Shown: piece by piece, positions 17,308 through 25,658 of the stretch
Position numbering within the stretch: the stretch's first letter is position 1
Layout of the letters: every line of letters starts with the position of its first letter
From: an uncultured Prevotella sp.
GTDB taxonomy: Bacteria; Bacteroidota; Bacteroidia; Bacteroidales; Bacteroidaceae
Assembly: GCA_900542795.1 (NCBI GenBank)
Contig: UQPD01000003.1
Span: forward strand, 1 to 31,419
Reading direction: 5' to 3'
Length of the DNA: 31,419 nt
Made by a program: the position numbers and the translations under genes
The notes under the pieces: model-generated
Told to the model about the DNA's origin: nothing
The model's input: only the letters and a program-made list of their open reading frames with translations
The model's database searches: none

Positions 17308-18114
17308 TTATTTCAAACTTTCTGCATAGAATACAGCGTGTCCACCGCGTTTGTCCTCGGGGGGTAGTTGCATGTAGTTACGATACAGATCGGTGAGGTA
17401 AGCATCGGGATTGGCAGGACCATTGAACATGCAGTCTTCAAACTTTATGCGATTCGTAGGGAAAATGCTGTCTGTGCGGTGCATAATGCCATAGCCATTG
17501 TTGTTGAGCGTGTTCGACGTAAACTCTCCCTTATTCTTCAACAAGCATGCTATGTTCCACACCCATTTGCAGCAAGCGCGTTTTAGTCCAAAATAAAAGA
17601 ATTCGGCAAACGAGCGCCACGAGTAATAGTGTTGACTGCTCAGAATGGCATTGGCGCGGCAATAGCCTTTAGTAATGCGTTTGATAAATGCTTTAGAGCA
17701 GCTTGGATAGGGAATCATGGGGAAAATGTCAACATACAATCCCTTACCATAAGCACGTGCAAAGTCATCGCCTCCTTCCACCAAGAACGAGTTTGTATCG
17801 CGCACCTTATAAATAGGCAAACGCACGTTAGGGTCGGTATCGGGAGTTTGAATATAGAGATGTTCGGGCAATTCGCAACGTGCTGCTTTCACAAAGCGTG
17901 GCAAGTCTTCCAGTCGCATTGCAATATCAATGTCGTCGTCCCAAGGGATAAAACCTCCATGGCGTACGGCACCTAAAATAGTGCCACCATCTAACCAATA
18001 GTCAATGTGATTACGTTGGCAAATCGTGTCTATCTCTTTTAAAATGTCGAGTTGTTTGAGTTGTACAGCGCGACGATGGCTTTCAAGATATTGTTTAAGC
18101 GCAGAATTGTCCAT
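17308..18114 (-). CDS. LicD-family phosphotransferase
   Basis: This 268-residue protein carries the LicD nucleotidyltransferase-fold core DGGTILGAVRHGGFIPWDDD (42-61), whose DDxD acidic residues bind metal. LicD enzymes move a phospho-alditol or phosphocholine group from a CDP-linked donor to a glycan. Relatives include bacterial LicD (phosphocholine) and animal fukutin/FKRP (ribitol-5-phosphate from CDP-ribitol). The next gene upstream in the transcription order (75 bases away) looks like a CDP-ribitol synthase, and no choline kinase or CTP:phosphocholine enzyme is in the window. Phosphoribitol is therefore the better guess. The protein is cytosolic with no signal peptide. The domain call is firm and the substrate is inferred. 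Confidence 0.85.
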   Translation of the reverse strand: MDNSALKQYLESHRRAVQLKQLDILKEIDTICQRNHIDYWLDGGTILGAVRHGGFIPWDDDIDIAMRLEDLPRFVKAARCELPEHLYIQTPDTDPNVRLPIYKVRDTNSFLVEGGDDFARAYGKGLYVDIFPMIPYPSCSKAFIKRITKGYCRANAILSSQHYYSWRSFAEFFYFGLKRACCKWVWNIACLLKNKGEFTSNTLNNNGYGIMHRTDSIFPTNRIKFEDCMFNGPANPDAYLTDLYRNYMQLPPEDKRGGHAVFYAESLK

Positions 18115-18189
18115 GACTTGTTTGTAAAATGAATAGTTGGGTGTGTGGCAAGCAAATGTTTTGTAGAGTCGATTGGTGCCAGCCCATTT

Positions 18190-19557
18190 TTACTTATTGC
18201 TTCTTTTAACGTCAATCACCTGTCCTGTGTAGTCAGCCAACAGGCAGCGCACCGTAGCATCAGCTACAACCTCCGAGCGCAGGAGTGTGTCGTCGGGTTC
18301 AATGCCAAAGTTTTTAATACGCATCGGTGTTTTTGTGCGTTCAGGATTGATGCAATTAACGCGAATACCCACCGATTCCCACTCTTGAGCCACAGCTTGC
18401 ACAAAGTTAACAATGGCAGCTTTGGTCGATGAATAGATGCTATAAAAGGCTCGTCCACGTGTGTAGCTGCTTGAGGTAAAGAATATGAGTTGACCTTGCG
18501 TTTCCTTCAGATAATTATAAGCCTCAATAGCCACATTTACCGTACCCATATAGTTGGTTTGCACAGCAGCTTGAATAATGCCATAATCCATTGCGCAGAG
18601 CGGTTCTTTGTTAAGTACACCTGCCGTGTTAATAACGTAGTCAATTTGTCCTTCTTTGTCGAACACTTCCTTTAGTGCACGTGCCACATCCTTGCGGTTG
18701 CCCACATCTGTTTTTGTGAGCGAGCGCGAAAAACTATGTACTCGTGTGCCAGCATTGCGCAATTCGTCAACAATATCTTTTCCAATGCCATACGAACCGC
18801 CAAACACCACAGCCACACGTCCGTTGAGTTTATTCTTATCGAGAGTTTCGGGAGCTTGCGACCCACGTAGTTGAAAGAGCTTGTCGAGTAAGAAAGTGTC
18901 CTCCTTATAAGTCAGTTTCATGTTGCTCTCTTCGCCTGCCACCAAGTGTACAGGTACCTCGGGCATGTATTTTACCACCACGCCACAGTCGTCGGTTACT
19001 TTAAAGTCAGGGTCTTTAAAGGCACGTTTGTAAGCCTCGCTAATCACAGAAAGACGGAAAGCTTGTGGTGTCTGTCCACGTTGCAAGCGCGAACGGTCGG
19101 GGATAGATGCAATATGGTCGCCCTCAGCTTCGATTATTGTGTCAACAGCAGGAACTGTCACATCAATAGCCTCGTAGGTTTTGAGTGCTTCACATACATC
19201 ATCAATGATGCGTTGTGACACCAGCGGACGCACGGCATCGTGAAACACCAAGTTTACTTCCTCACCGCCTTCGTAGGCATGAATAGCAGAAAGGCTTGAG
19301 TCGTAGCGCTCTTTGCCTCCCTTCAAAATCTTTTTCACTTTTTTCCACCCGTTGCGCAAAACGATGTTTTCCACATCCGATACATAAACGGGATTCGACA
19401 CAACGGCAATTTCGTCGATGTGCGGATTGCGTTCAAAGGTGTCGAGCGTATGTTCAATGACCATTTTGCCTGCCACCTTAAAGAATTGTTTGGGAGTGCT
19501 CAGCCCCAGACGGCTTCCAACACCGCCTGCTAGCACAATGGCTATATTGCGTATCAT
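18190..19557 (-). CDS. IspD-like cytidylyltransferase fused to SDR reductase (CDP-ribitol synthase-like)
   Basis: This protein is 455 residues from the ATG at 19557; an in-frame ATG at 19593 would add twelve unconserved residues. Part one (1-235) is an IspD/TarI cytidylyltransferase: LAGGVGSRLG (9-18), PKQF, and FHDAVRP (105-111). Part two (about 245-455) is a short-chain dehydrogenase: GGSYGIG (253-259), NTAG (310-313), and active-site Y375-x3-K379. This order and length match Haemophilus influenzae Bcs1/Acs1, which reduces ribulose-5-phosphate and makes CDP-ribitol from CTP. A housekeeping IspD would lack the reductase, so a role in the non-mevalonate pathway is unlikely. It lies between the GT2 and LicD genes on the same strand. 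Fusion architecture is certain. The ribitol product is inferred from family and neighbourhood. Confidence 0.82.
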   Translation of the reverse strand: MIRNIAIVLAGGVGSRLGLSTPKQFFKVAGKMVIEHTLDTFERNPHIDEIAVVSNPVYVSDVENIVLRNGWKKVKKILKGGKERYDSSLSAIHAYEGGEEVNLVFHDAVRPLVSQRIIDDVCEALKTYEAIDVTVPAVDTIIEAEGDHIASIPDRSRLQRGQTPQAFRLSVISEAYKRAFKDPDFKVTDDCGVVVKYMPEVPVHLVAGEESNMKLTYKEDTFLLDKLFQLRGSQAPETLDKNKLNGRVAVVFGGSYGIGKDIVDELRNAGTRVHSFSRSLTKTDVGNRKDVARALKEVFDKEGQIDYVINTAGVLNKEPLCAMDYGIIQAAVQTNYMGTVNVAIEAYNYLKETQGQLIFFTSSSYTRGRAFYSIYSSTKAAIVNFVQAVAQEWESVGIRVNCINPERTKTPMRIKNFGIEPDDTLLRSEVVADATVRCLLADYTGQVIDVKRSNK

Positions 19558-19634
19558 ATTTTTTGAATTTATCAGAGGTTGAGAAAAATGCAACAGTCAG
19601 AAAATAGAGCCTCAGAGCTTATTTTCTTACCTGT

Positions 19635-20615
19635 TTATTTTTCAAGATTGAACAAGTCGTTTCCGTAAGCCGAAATCATAGGATAGAAAAATCCATGAAT
19701 GCGTCCTGAAATGCCATGTGGTTTTCCTGGGTACACGCGGTCGTAATATTTGCAGCACAGACAGCAAAGTCTGAGCAGTGCAAAAGGCTTTCGGCTTGTC
19801 ATGAGTTGTGCCAATTTAGCAGGTACAGGCAAACGTTTGGCATCAGTGTGTTGGCTGATGTATTGATAGAAAAAACGGAAGTTGCGTTTACGCAACAAGT
19901 GTAAGCGATGTATGTAGCCCCACACGTAAGGTTGCCAAGTGGGGTGAGCCACGGGTTCAAAAAATCCCTTTTTAGGTACGCGTGTTGTTACAGAACCTGC
20001 ATAATGTCGGTGCCAATTCAGTGCTTTTTCCACCTTAACCAATCCGTTGCCCATCAAAGCATGCACACTGAGCCACCAATCGTAAAAAATGGTATAGTCC
20101 CATAGCTTAATGCTTTTTAGAAACTCCGTTTTCAGCAACATGGTGTGTCCAGGTGTGCAATCGTAAAAGATGATGTGTTCAAAGTCTGTGCGTGGCGAAA
20201 TGTAATTTTTAAGAGGTTGCGTATACGTTTCGTCCGTATAGTAATCCGAAAAACATAAATCTGCCTCCCCTATTTTCTCCACTTGCAGACGTATCTTATT
20301 GTCAAACCAAATATCGTCTTGGTCGCTAATAGCAATCAAGTCGCCTTTGGCTCGCATCATGGCAGTGTGAAAGTTTCGATTAAAGCCCAACTGTTCTTCG
20401 TTCCGATAGATTTTGAACAAGTTAGGATGGGCGGCACAATAGGATTTCAGAATATCCCATGTGTCGTCGGTCGATCGGTCGTCCTGTACAATAATTTCGT
20501 ACAAAGGGTAGTCTTGTGCAAGAATAGAATTAAGCTGTTCGCGCAAAAAACGCTCACCATTGTAAGTGCACATCACTACCGAAACTTTCTTTATGTCGGC
20601 ATTCATCTTGTTCAT
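19635..20615 (-). CDS. Family 2 glycosyltransferase
   Basis: This GT2 enzyme of about 326 residues has VSVVMCTYNGERFLREQLNSIL at its start, then the nucleotide-sugar and metal sites VQDDRSTDDTW and ISDQDDIWF (the DxD region). The profile resembles rhamnosyl- or other sugar transferases of O-antigen and capsule loci. I do not use the longest open frame, whose start at 20714 would lie upstream of a good -7 box (TACCTTTG, 20622-20629). ATG 20615 or ATG 20606 (MNADIKK) are the likely starts, with a very short leader. It is the first gene of a six-gene minus-strand run and is divergent from the GHL10 hydrolase gene. The sugar specificity cannot be read from sequence. Confidence 0.82.
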   Translation of the reverse strand: MNKMNADIKKVSVVMCTYNGERFLREQLNSILAQDYPLYEIIVQDDRSTDDTWDILKSYCAAHPNLFKIYRNEEQLGFNRNFHTAMMRAKGDLIAISDQDDIWFDNKIRLQVEKIGEADLCFSDYYTDETYTQPLKNYISPRTDFEHIIFYDCTPGHTMLLKTEFLKSIKLWDYTIFYDWWLSVHALMGNGLVKVEKALNWHRHYAGSVTTRVPKKGFFEPVAHPTWQPYVWGYIHRLHLLRKRNFRFFYQYISQHTDAKRLPVPAKLAQLMTSRKPFALLRLCCLCCKYYDRVYPGKPHGISGRIHGFFYPMISAYGNDLFNLEK

Positions 20616-20621
20616 AGTGAG

Positions 20622-20629
20622 CAAAGGTA
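20622..20629 (-). promoter_or_regulatory. Probable promoter of the GT2-to-topB gene run
   Basis: The minus strand reads TACCTTTGC, an exact TAnnTTTG -7 box, 7-16 bases ahead of the two candidate start codons. The -33 region is weak (ATTTTCGAAG). No other strong box occurs before the downstream genes, whose gaps are 18 to 77 bases. Confidence 0.5.
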
Positions 20630-20720
20630 TATAATTTTTATCTATTATGACTTCGAAAATCATCACATTTTTACTTTGTGTGCAAAAAATGTGGGCATGA
20701 GGGTATGCTCTCATAAAAAA

Positions 20721-20870
20721 ACACTAACTTTGCGCAAGCCAAGTTAGGCTGCGGCTCGGCAATAAAAATAAAAATCTCTTGGCTTTTTATTTTATATTGC
20801 GCTCGCCTTGCACTAACTTTGCGCAAACCAAGTTAGGCTGCGGCTCTCGCCTTGCACTAACTTTGCATAA
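20721..20870 (+). promoter_or_regulatory. Tandem promoter-palindrome modules upstream of the GHL10 gene
   Basis: Three -7 boxes TAACTTTG lie at 20725-20732, 20814-20821 and 20858-20865. The first two are the left arm of a perfect 7-bp palindrome, CTAACTT with AAGTTAG (20741-20747 and 20830-20836), followed by GGCTGCGGCTC. The first unit is 89 bp and the second 44 bp. They differ by a 45-bp insert (20758-20802) that folds into a long AT-rich hairpin. Boxes two and three are preceded by the same CGCCTTGCAC. The -33 elements are poor. Confidence 0.65.
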
Positions 20871-20896
20871 GCCCAACCCCAGCATAATATCAGTTA

Positions 20897-22399
20897 ATGA
20901 AACGTATACTTACCTTATTTTTGCTTGCCACGTTGTTACTTCCCATGACAGTAGCACAGCAAGTCTTGCCCAAACGTGAATTTCGTGGGGCGTGGATTCA
21001 GATAATTAATGGACAGTTTCAAGGCATGAGCCGCGACCAAATGCAGGCAAACCTCACTCATCAACTCAATGTGTTGAAGGAGTGTGGCGTTAACGCCATC
21101 ATCTTTCAGGTGCGTGGCGAGGCGGATGCCTTGTATGCTTCACCTTATGAGCCTTGGAGTCGTTTCCTTACAGGTAAACAAGGCACACCTCCCAATCCCT
21201 ATTGGGACCCCTTGGCTTGGATGGTCAACGAGTGTCATAAGCGTGGCATGGAACTCCATGCTTGGATAAACCCCTTCCGTGCTAAAACCAAAACCACCAA
21301 AGAGCTTTCGGTGACACATCCTTACGTAAAACATCCCGAACGCTTTTTTGAGTACGACGGACTTTATATTTTCGACCCAGGGTTAGATGTTAATCGCGAT
21401 TATATTTGTAGAATAGCAGCCGACATTGTGCGTCGTTATGATGTGGATGGCTTGCACATGGACGATTATTTTTATCCTTATCCCGTTGCAGGGGTGTCAA
21501 TTCCTGACGAGCGCACCTACGAAACGCACAAAAATGGCTTTAACAATATCGATGATTGGCGTCGCTACAATGTCAATCTTTTCATGAAGGCCATGCACGA
21601 TAGCATTCGCGCCGTAAAGCCATGGGTAAAGTTTGGGGTTAGTCCGTTTGGCATTTATCACAATGCCACCCCAGGTTCGAACTTGCCAGGTTCCAAAACA
21701 AATGGCTTGCAAAACTACGACAACCTTTATGCCGATGTGCTTTATTGGATAAACCAAGGATGGGTTGACTATAGTATTCCGCAAATTTATTGGGAAATCG
21801 GACACAAAGCAGCCGACTACGATGAACTTATTAAGTGGTGGAGTCGTTTTGCTGGTGGACGTCCGCTTTTTATAGGTCAAGACGTGGAGCGCACTGTGCG
21901 TGCAGCCGACCTTAAGAATCCGCAAATCAACCAAATGGATGAGAAGTTCCGCCTCCAGCGTTCTTTGCGTGGCATACAAGGCAGTTGTCTTTGGTATTCG
22001 GCAGCCGTGGTACGCAATGAGGGTAACTACGCCACCGCCTTGCAAAAGGTTTACCATCGCACCCCCGCCTTGCAGCCTCTTTTTCCCTTTATCGATAGCA
22101 ATGCCCCAGGCAAACCGCTAAAACTCAAAGCCAAGTGGATGCCTAATGGTTACTACCTTTTTTGGCGAGCTCCAAAAGATAGCAAGGAAATGGACAAGGC
22201 ACATAACTATGTTGTGTATCGTTTTGCCAAGGGCGAACGCATCGATTTGTTCAATCCCGAACATATAGTTGACATTACCCCTAACACTTGCTACCGCTTG
22301 CCTTATGCTGGCGGAAAAAGCAAATATGTGTATGTCATTACTGCTCTCGACCGCCTACAAAATGAGTCGAAAGCAGCTAAGCGTAAGGTAAAATTGTAG
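20897..22399 (+). CDS. Secreted GHL10/DUF187-family glycoside hydrolase
   Basis: This 500-residue protein has a signal peptide (1-20, cleavage around VAQ). The GHL10 TIM-barrel domain (about 25-340) includes REFRGAWIQ, NAIIFQVRGEADALY, LHAWINPFRA and the acidic VDGLHMDDYFYPYP (184-196), followed by SIPQIYWEIG. Residues about 395-500 form a fibronectin-III-like beta domain (NAPGKPLKLKAKW...YVITALDRLQNES). In E. coli the GHL10 enzyme DigH cleaves peptide-free peptidoglycan strands, so a cell-wall or envelope-glycan role is likely, but Bacteroidetes paralogs could act on other glycans. It is transcribed from the tandem promoter modules upstream, and a large hairpin terminator follows the stop codon. 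Confidence 0.87.
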   Translation: MKRILTLFLLATLLLPMTVAQQVLPKREFRGAWIQIINGQFQGMSRDQMQANLTHQLNVLKECGVNAIIFQVRGEADALYASPYEPWSRFLTGKQGTPPNPYWDPLAWMVNECHKRGMELHAWINPFRAKTKTTKELSVTHPYVKHPERFFEYDGLYIFDPGLDVNRDYICRIAADIVRRYDVDGLHMDDYFYPYPVAGVSIPDERTYETHKNGFNNIDDWRRYNVNLFMKAMHDSIRAVKPWVKFGVSPFGIYHNATPGSNLPGSKTNGLQNYDNLYADVLYWINQGWVDYSIPQIYWEIGHKAADYDELIKWWSRFAGGRPLFIGQDVERTVRAADLKNPQINQMDEKFRLQRSLRGIQGSCLWYSAAVVRNEGNYATALQKVYHRTPALQPLFPFIDSNAPGKPLKLKAKWMPNGYYLFWRAPKDSKEMDKAHNYVVYRFAKGERIDLFNPEHIVDITPNTCYRLPYAGGKSKYVYVITALDRLQNESKAAKRKVKL

Positions 22400-22417
22400 T
22401 TTTTTTAAGTAAGAAAG

Positions 22418-22491
22418 AAAGTTAGGGGGAGTTTGAAGAAATTTTTAGAGGAAGTTAGAAGCCAAAACTTCTACCTCCCTCTAACTTTTTT
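22418..22491 (+). terminator. Long nested terminator hairpin before thrA
   Basis: AAAGTTAGGGGGAG (22418-22431) pairs with CTCCCTCTAACTTT (22475-22488) with one mismatch, and a T-run follows to 22491. An inner hairpin (TAGAAG/CTTCTA) lies between. AAGTTAG occurs twice (22419-22425 and 22452-22458), both able to pair with CTAACTT (22481-22487). It ends 29 bases before the thrA start and can terminate the GHL10 transcript. Its alternative folds could also serve thrA. Confidence 0.75.
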
Positions 22492-22520
22492 AAAAACAAC
22501 TTTCTACCAAAAACAATTCA

Positions 22521-24950
22521 ATGAAAGTACTTAAATTTGGTGGTTCGTCAGTCGGAACGGCAACGTCCATTCAGTTCGTAAAAAAAATAATAGAGCAAGC
22601 AGGTTCGCCTGTCATTGTTGTAGTTTCAGCTTTGGGTGGTGTAACCGACCAACTATTAACACTCACCCATCTCGCAGCAAAGGGCGACGAGAGTTATGTG
22701 GCACAGCTCAATGCACTTGTGCAGCGTCATCACGAGTTGATTAACCAAGTGATAGATGATAGCAAACGTTCTCCATTACTTCAGCGCGTCGACACCTTGC
22801 TCGATGAGTTGCGCAGCATTCTTCATGGCGTATGTTTGATACAAGACCTCACGCCCAAAACATCCGATGCTATTGTAGCATATGGCGAGCGCATCTCATC
22901 CGAAATAGTAGCCCAACTCATTACAGGTGCCACACACTACGATTCGCGTAAGTTCATAAAAACCGAACATAAGTCCGACAAACACCTTGTAGACTTTAAT
23001 GCAACCAACAAGTTGGTAAAACAAACCTTTGCTTCGTTCAGTAAAGGAGTAGCTGTGATGGGAGGCTTTATAGCCCAGGATGTTGAAAATGGCAGAACAA
23101 CCAATCTGGGGCGTGGTGGTTCAGACTACACTGCCTCAATCCTTGCAGCTGCGCTTAATGCTGAGGCTTTAGAGATTTGGACCGATGTAGATGGTTTTAT
23201 GACTGCCGACCCACGCATCATTCCTGGAGCTTTCACCATCGATGAATTGTCGTATGCCGAGGCAATGGAACTTTGTAACTTCGGAGCCAAGGTAGTTTAT
23301 CCCCCTACCATCTATCCCGTTTGTCAAAAAAACATTCCTATCTACGTCAGAAACACCTTCTGTCCTGAAGGCAAATATAGTGTTATTCGTCGCAACGCAG
23401 CCCCCAGTGGGCGTCCCATTCGTGGTATTTCGTCAGTGAGCGACACTTGCACCGTAACCGTGAGTGGTCCAGCAATGGTAGGTGTGATAGGTGTGAACCG
23501 TCGCATCTTTACAGCCTTAGGCGATGGTGGCATTAGTGTGTTTATGGTTGCGCAAAATTCATCCGAAACCAGCACCACACTTTGTGTCACCCCCCAAGAT
23601 GCGCAACGAGCTTGTGCCTTGCTCGATGAGGAGTTTGCTGCCGAAATAGCTGATGGAGCCATGAATTCAGCAACATTAGTTACAGGCTTATCGAGTGTAG
23701 CTGTTGTAGGTGAACGCATGCGTCACATGCCAGGCATTGCAGGTCAACTCTTTAGTGTGCTCGGTCGCAATGGTATCAGCATCAATGCCACAGCAATGGG
23801 TGGACAAGAGATGAACCTCTCGTTTGTAGTAGACCGCAGTCAGTTGCGTAAAACCATCAATGTGCTTCACGACAGTTTCTTCTTGAGCGAACACGAGGAA
23901 CTCAATCTTTACATTTGCGGCACAGGAACCGTAGGAGGTAGCCTACTCGAACAGATTGCTGCGCAGCGCGAAAAACTATTCCGCGAACGAGGTCTCAAAC
24001 TCAACATTGTGGGTGTGAGTGGTCGTAGTCATGCAGCCTATTGTGCCAATGGCATTGACCCTGCCCATTACCGCGAAACAATGCAGCAAGGTGGTGATGG
24101 TGGTGTAGAACGCATGATGCACGAAATTGAGGAAATGAACATTTTCAACTCCGTGTTTGTAGATTGCACAGCAAGTCCTGAGGTAGCAACGCTCTACAAG
24201 CGTTTGTTGCAGCACAATGTTAACATTGTAGCGGCCAACAAAATAGCGGCATCGTCAGCCTACGATAGTTATCAAGAACTGAAACAACTTGCGCGTGAAA
24301 AAGGTGTAAAGTTCTTATTCGAGACCAATGTAGGCGCAGGCTTGCCCATCATCAGCACCATTAACGACCTTCGTGGCTCGGGCGATCGTGTACTCAAAAT
24401 TGAGGCAGTACTTAGTGGCACGCTCAATTACGTATTCAACACCCTTTCAGCCGACATACCCTTGAGTCGTGCCGTAAAAATGGCGCAAGAGAATGGTTAC
24501 AGCGAGCCCGATCCGCGTATCGACCTTTCGGGCAAGGACGTCATTCGCAAACTTGTTATTTTAGCACGCGAGAGTGGGTATAGAATTGAAGTAGACGATG
24601 TAGAACGCAATCTTTTTATTCCCAATGCCTTGTTTGAAGGTTCGCTCGATAATTTTTGGCAACAACTTCCATCGCTCGATAAGCAGTTCGAAGCCGAGCG
24701 TCAGCGTTTAGTACGCGAAAACAAACGTTGGCGTTTCGTGGCAGAATGGGTTGACGGAAAGGGTAGTGTAGGGTTGCGTGAAATTTCGCAAGGTCATCCG
24801 CTCTACGACCTCGAAGGCTCCAACAACATTCTTTTGCTAACCACCGAGCGTTATCACGACTACCCCATGCTCATTAAGGGTTATGGTGCAGGTGCAGCCG
24901 TTACTGCTGCAGGTGTTTTTGCCGACATTATGCGTGTGGCAAACGTTTAG
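22521..24950 (+). CDS. thrA: Bifunctional aspartokinase / homoserine dehydrogenase
   Basis: This 809-residue fusion catalyses the first step (aspartate to aspartyl phosphate) and third step (aspartate semialdehyde to homoserine) of the threonine/methionine pathway. The kinase half begins KFGGSSVG (5-12) and includes GRGGSDYTAS and EIWTDVDGFMTADPR. Two ACT-type regulatory regions occupy about 315-455 (VGVIGVNRRIFTALGDGGIS, GIAGQLFSVLGRNGIS). The dehydrogenase Rossmann motif is CGTGTVGGS (about 465-473). VDCTAS, ANK, ETNVGAGLPII (about 600-612) and SGTLNYVFNTL follow. The length equals that of E. coli ThrA (about 820). Pathway-end feedback by threonine is usual for the fusion. No leader peptide with Thr or Ile codons precedes it, so classical attenuation is not supported. 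A clean terminator follows. Confidence 0.95.
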   Translation: MKVLKFGGSSVGTATSIQFVKKIIEQAGSPVIVVVSALGGVTDQLLTLTHLAAKGDESYVAQLNALVQRHHELINQVIDDSKRSPLLQRVDTLLDELRSILHGVCLIQDLTPKTSDAIVAYGERISSEIVAQLITGATHYDSRKFIKTEHKSDKHLVDFNATNKLVKQTFASFSKGVAVMGGFIAQDVENGRTTNLGRGGSDYTASILAAALNAEALEIWTDVDGFMTADPRIIPGAFTIDELSYAEAMELCNFGAKVVYPPTIYPVCQKNIPIYVRNTFCPEGKYSVIRRNAAPSGRPIRGISSVSDTCTVTVSGPAMVGVIGVNRRIFTALGDGGISVFMVAQNSSETSTTLCVTPQDAQRACALLDEEFAAEIADGAMNSATLVTGLSSVAVVGERMRHMPGIAGQLFSVLGRNGISINATAMGGQEMNLSFVVDRSQLRKTINVLHDSFFLSEHEELNLYICGTGTVGGSLLEQIAAQREKLFRERGLKLNIVGVSGRSHAAYCANGIDPAHYRETMQQGGDGGVERMMHEIEEMNIFNSVFVDCTASPEVATLYKRLLQHNVNIVAANKIAASSAYDSYQELKQLAREKGVKFLFETNVGAGLPIISTINDLRGSGDRVLKIEAVLSGTLNYVFNTLSADIPLSRAVKMAQENGYSEPDPRIDLSGKDVIRKLVILARESGYRIEVDDVERNLFIPNALFEGSLDNFWQQLPSLDKQFEAERQRLVRENKRWRFVAEWVDGKGSVGLREISQGHPLYDLEGSNNILLLTTERYHDYPMLIKGYGAGAAVTAAGVFADIMRVANV

Positions 24951-24989
24951 TTTGCATCTTGCAAAGAAACTCAATGTCATTTTTTCCCT

Positions 24990-25038
24990 AAAACTGGATT
25001 TGTGGTTATATAATAATAGCTGCAAATCCAGTTTTTTT
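24990..25038 (+). terminator. thrA rho-independent terminator
   Basis: A perfect 13-bp stem (AAAACTGGATTTG, 24990-25002, with CAAATCCAGTTTT, 25023-25035) ends in a seven-T run, 40 bases after the thrA stop codon. Confidence 0.93.
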
Positions 25039-25322
25039 GCACGAAATTATATCGAATTTTTTTCAACCACTCATAAAGAACACCAACTTCACTAAACAAT
25101 GCTTCACGTGCCAGCCCAACCCCGAAAGGGGTTTATTTATGGCAATTCAAAAAAATAATTCATGAACATTTATGGCTCATTGATGGACATTTTTGACTAA
25201 AAAACAAAGACATTATTGACGAAAAAACGAATAACTTGCGCAGTATTTGATAATAGCTTACTATCATTAAGGAGACTCTTTAAAAGTTGCACAAGTTATT
25301 TTTGCATATTACAAAGGCAAAA
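25039..25322. other. Non-coding spacer with mini-hairpin repeats
   Basis: No gene is seen. A GNRA-loop hairpin ACCCC-GAAA-GGGGT (25119-25132) is followed by TTATTTATGGCAATTC, matching the element at 135-161. An inverted pair ATAACTTG / CAAGTTAT lies at 25231-25238 and 25292-25299. The rest is AT-rich sequence without open frames of note. Confidence 0.55.
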
Positions 25323-25588
25323 TTTGGGTAAACCACACCCACGTTGTATCTTTGCAGAAGATAGGCTGCACCTCAGCTAAAAGCTCAAGCGAGCTTGGCT
25401 TTTAGCATTCGGTTTGCACTATCTTTGCAGAAGATAGGCTGCACCTCAGCTAAAAGTTCAAGCAAGCTTGACTTTTAGCTGAGGTTTGCACTATCTTTGC
25501 AGAAGATAGGCTGCACCTCAGCTAAAAGTTCAAGCGAGCTTGGCTTTTAGCATTCGGTTTGCACTATCTTTGCAACTCAAAGATAAGT
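25323..25588 (+). promoter_or_regulatory. Four tandem promoter-palindrome modules upstream of the GH2 gene
   Basis: Four identical -7 boxes TATCTTTG lie at 25347, 25420, 25492 and 25565, spaced 73, 72 and 73 bases. The first has an ideal -33 TTTG (25323-25326) with a 20-base spacer. The others have TTGG or TTGA at the matching distance, inside the preceding hairpin. In the first three, CTATCTT or its core pairs with AAGATAG six bases later, followed by GCTGCACCTC and a 14-15-bp hairpin (GCTAAAAG...CTTTTAGC). In the fourth, TATCTTTG pairs perfectly with CAAAGATA (25578-25585) across a different loop. The GH2 start codon lies 87 bases after the last box. Confidence 0.75.
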
Positions 25589-25658
25589 CTTGCAAAAGGC
25601 AGTCATCTATCGCAAACAACTCCTTCGAAAAAAACAAACAATATAAAAAACACACTCT

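Noticed and set aside
20616..20714. N-terminal extension of the GT2 glycosyltransferase
   Set aside because: The extra residues precede the conserved GT2 start and lie upstream of an exact -7 box, so they are unlikely to be translated.
22400..22520. Threonine attenuator leader peptide or lysine riboswitch before thrA
   Set aside because: There is no ATG and no Thr/Ile codon run in this gap, and it is too short for a lysine riboswitch aptamer.
25347..25575. CRISPR-like array (regular 72-73-bp repeats)
   Set aside because: The repeats are contiguous with no unique spacers, contain promoter boxes, and no cas genes are present.
25347..25588. Invertible phase-variable promoter
   Set aside because: The palindromic arms are only 7-8 bp around the -7 box and do not flank the whole promoter. 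No site-specific recombinase is encoded nearby.
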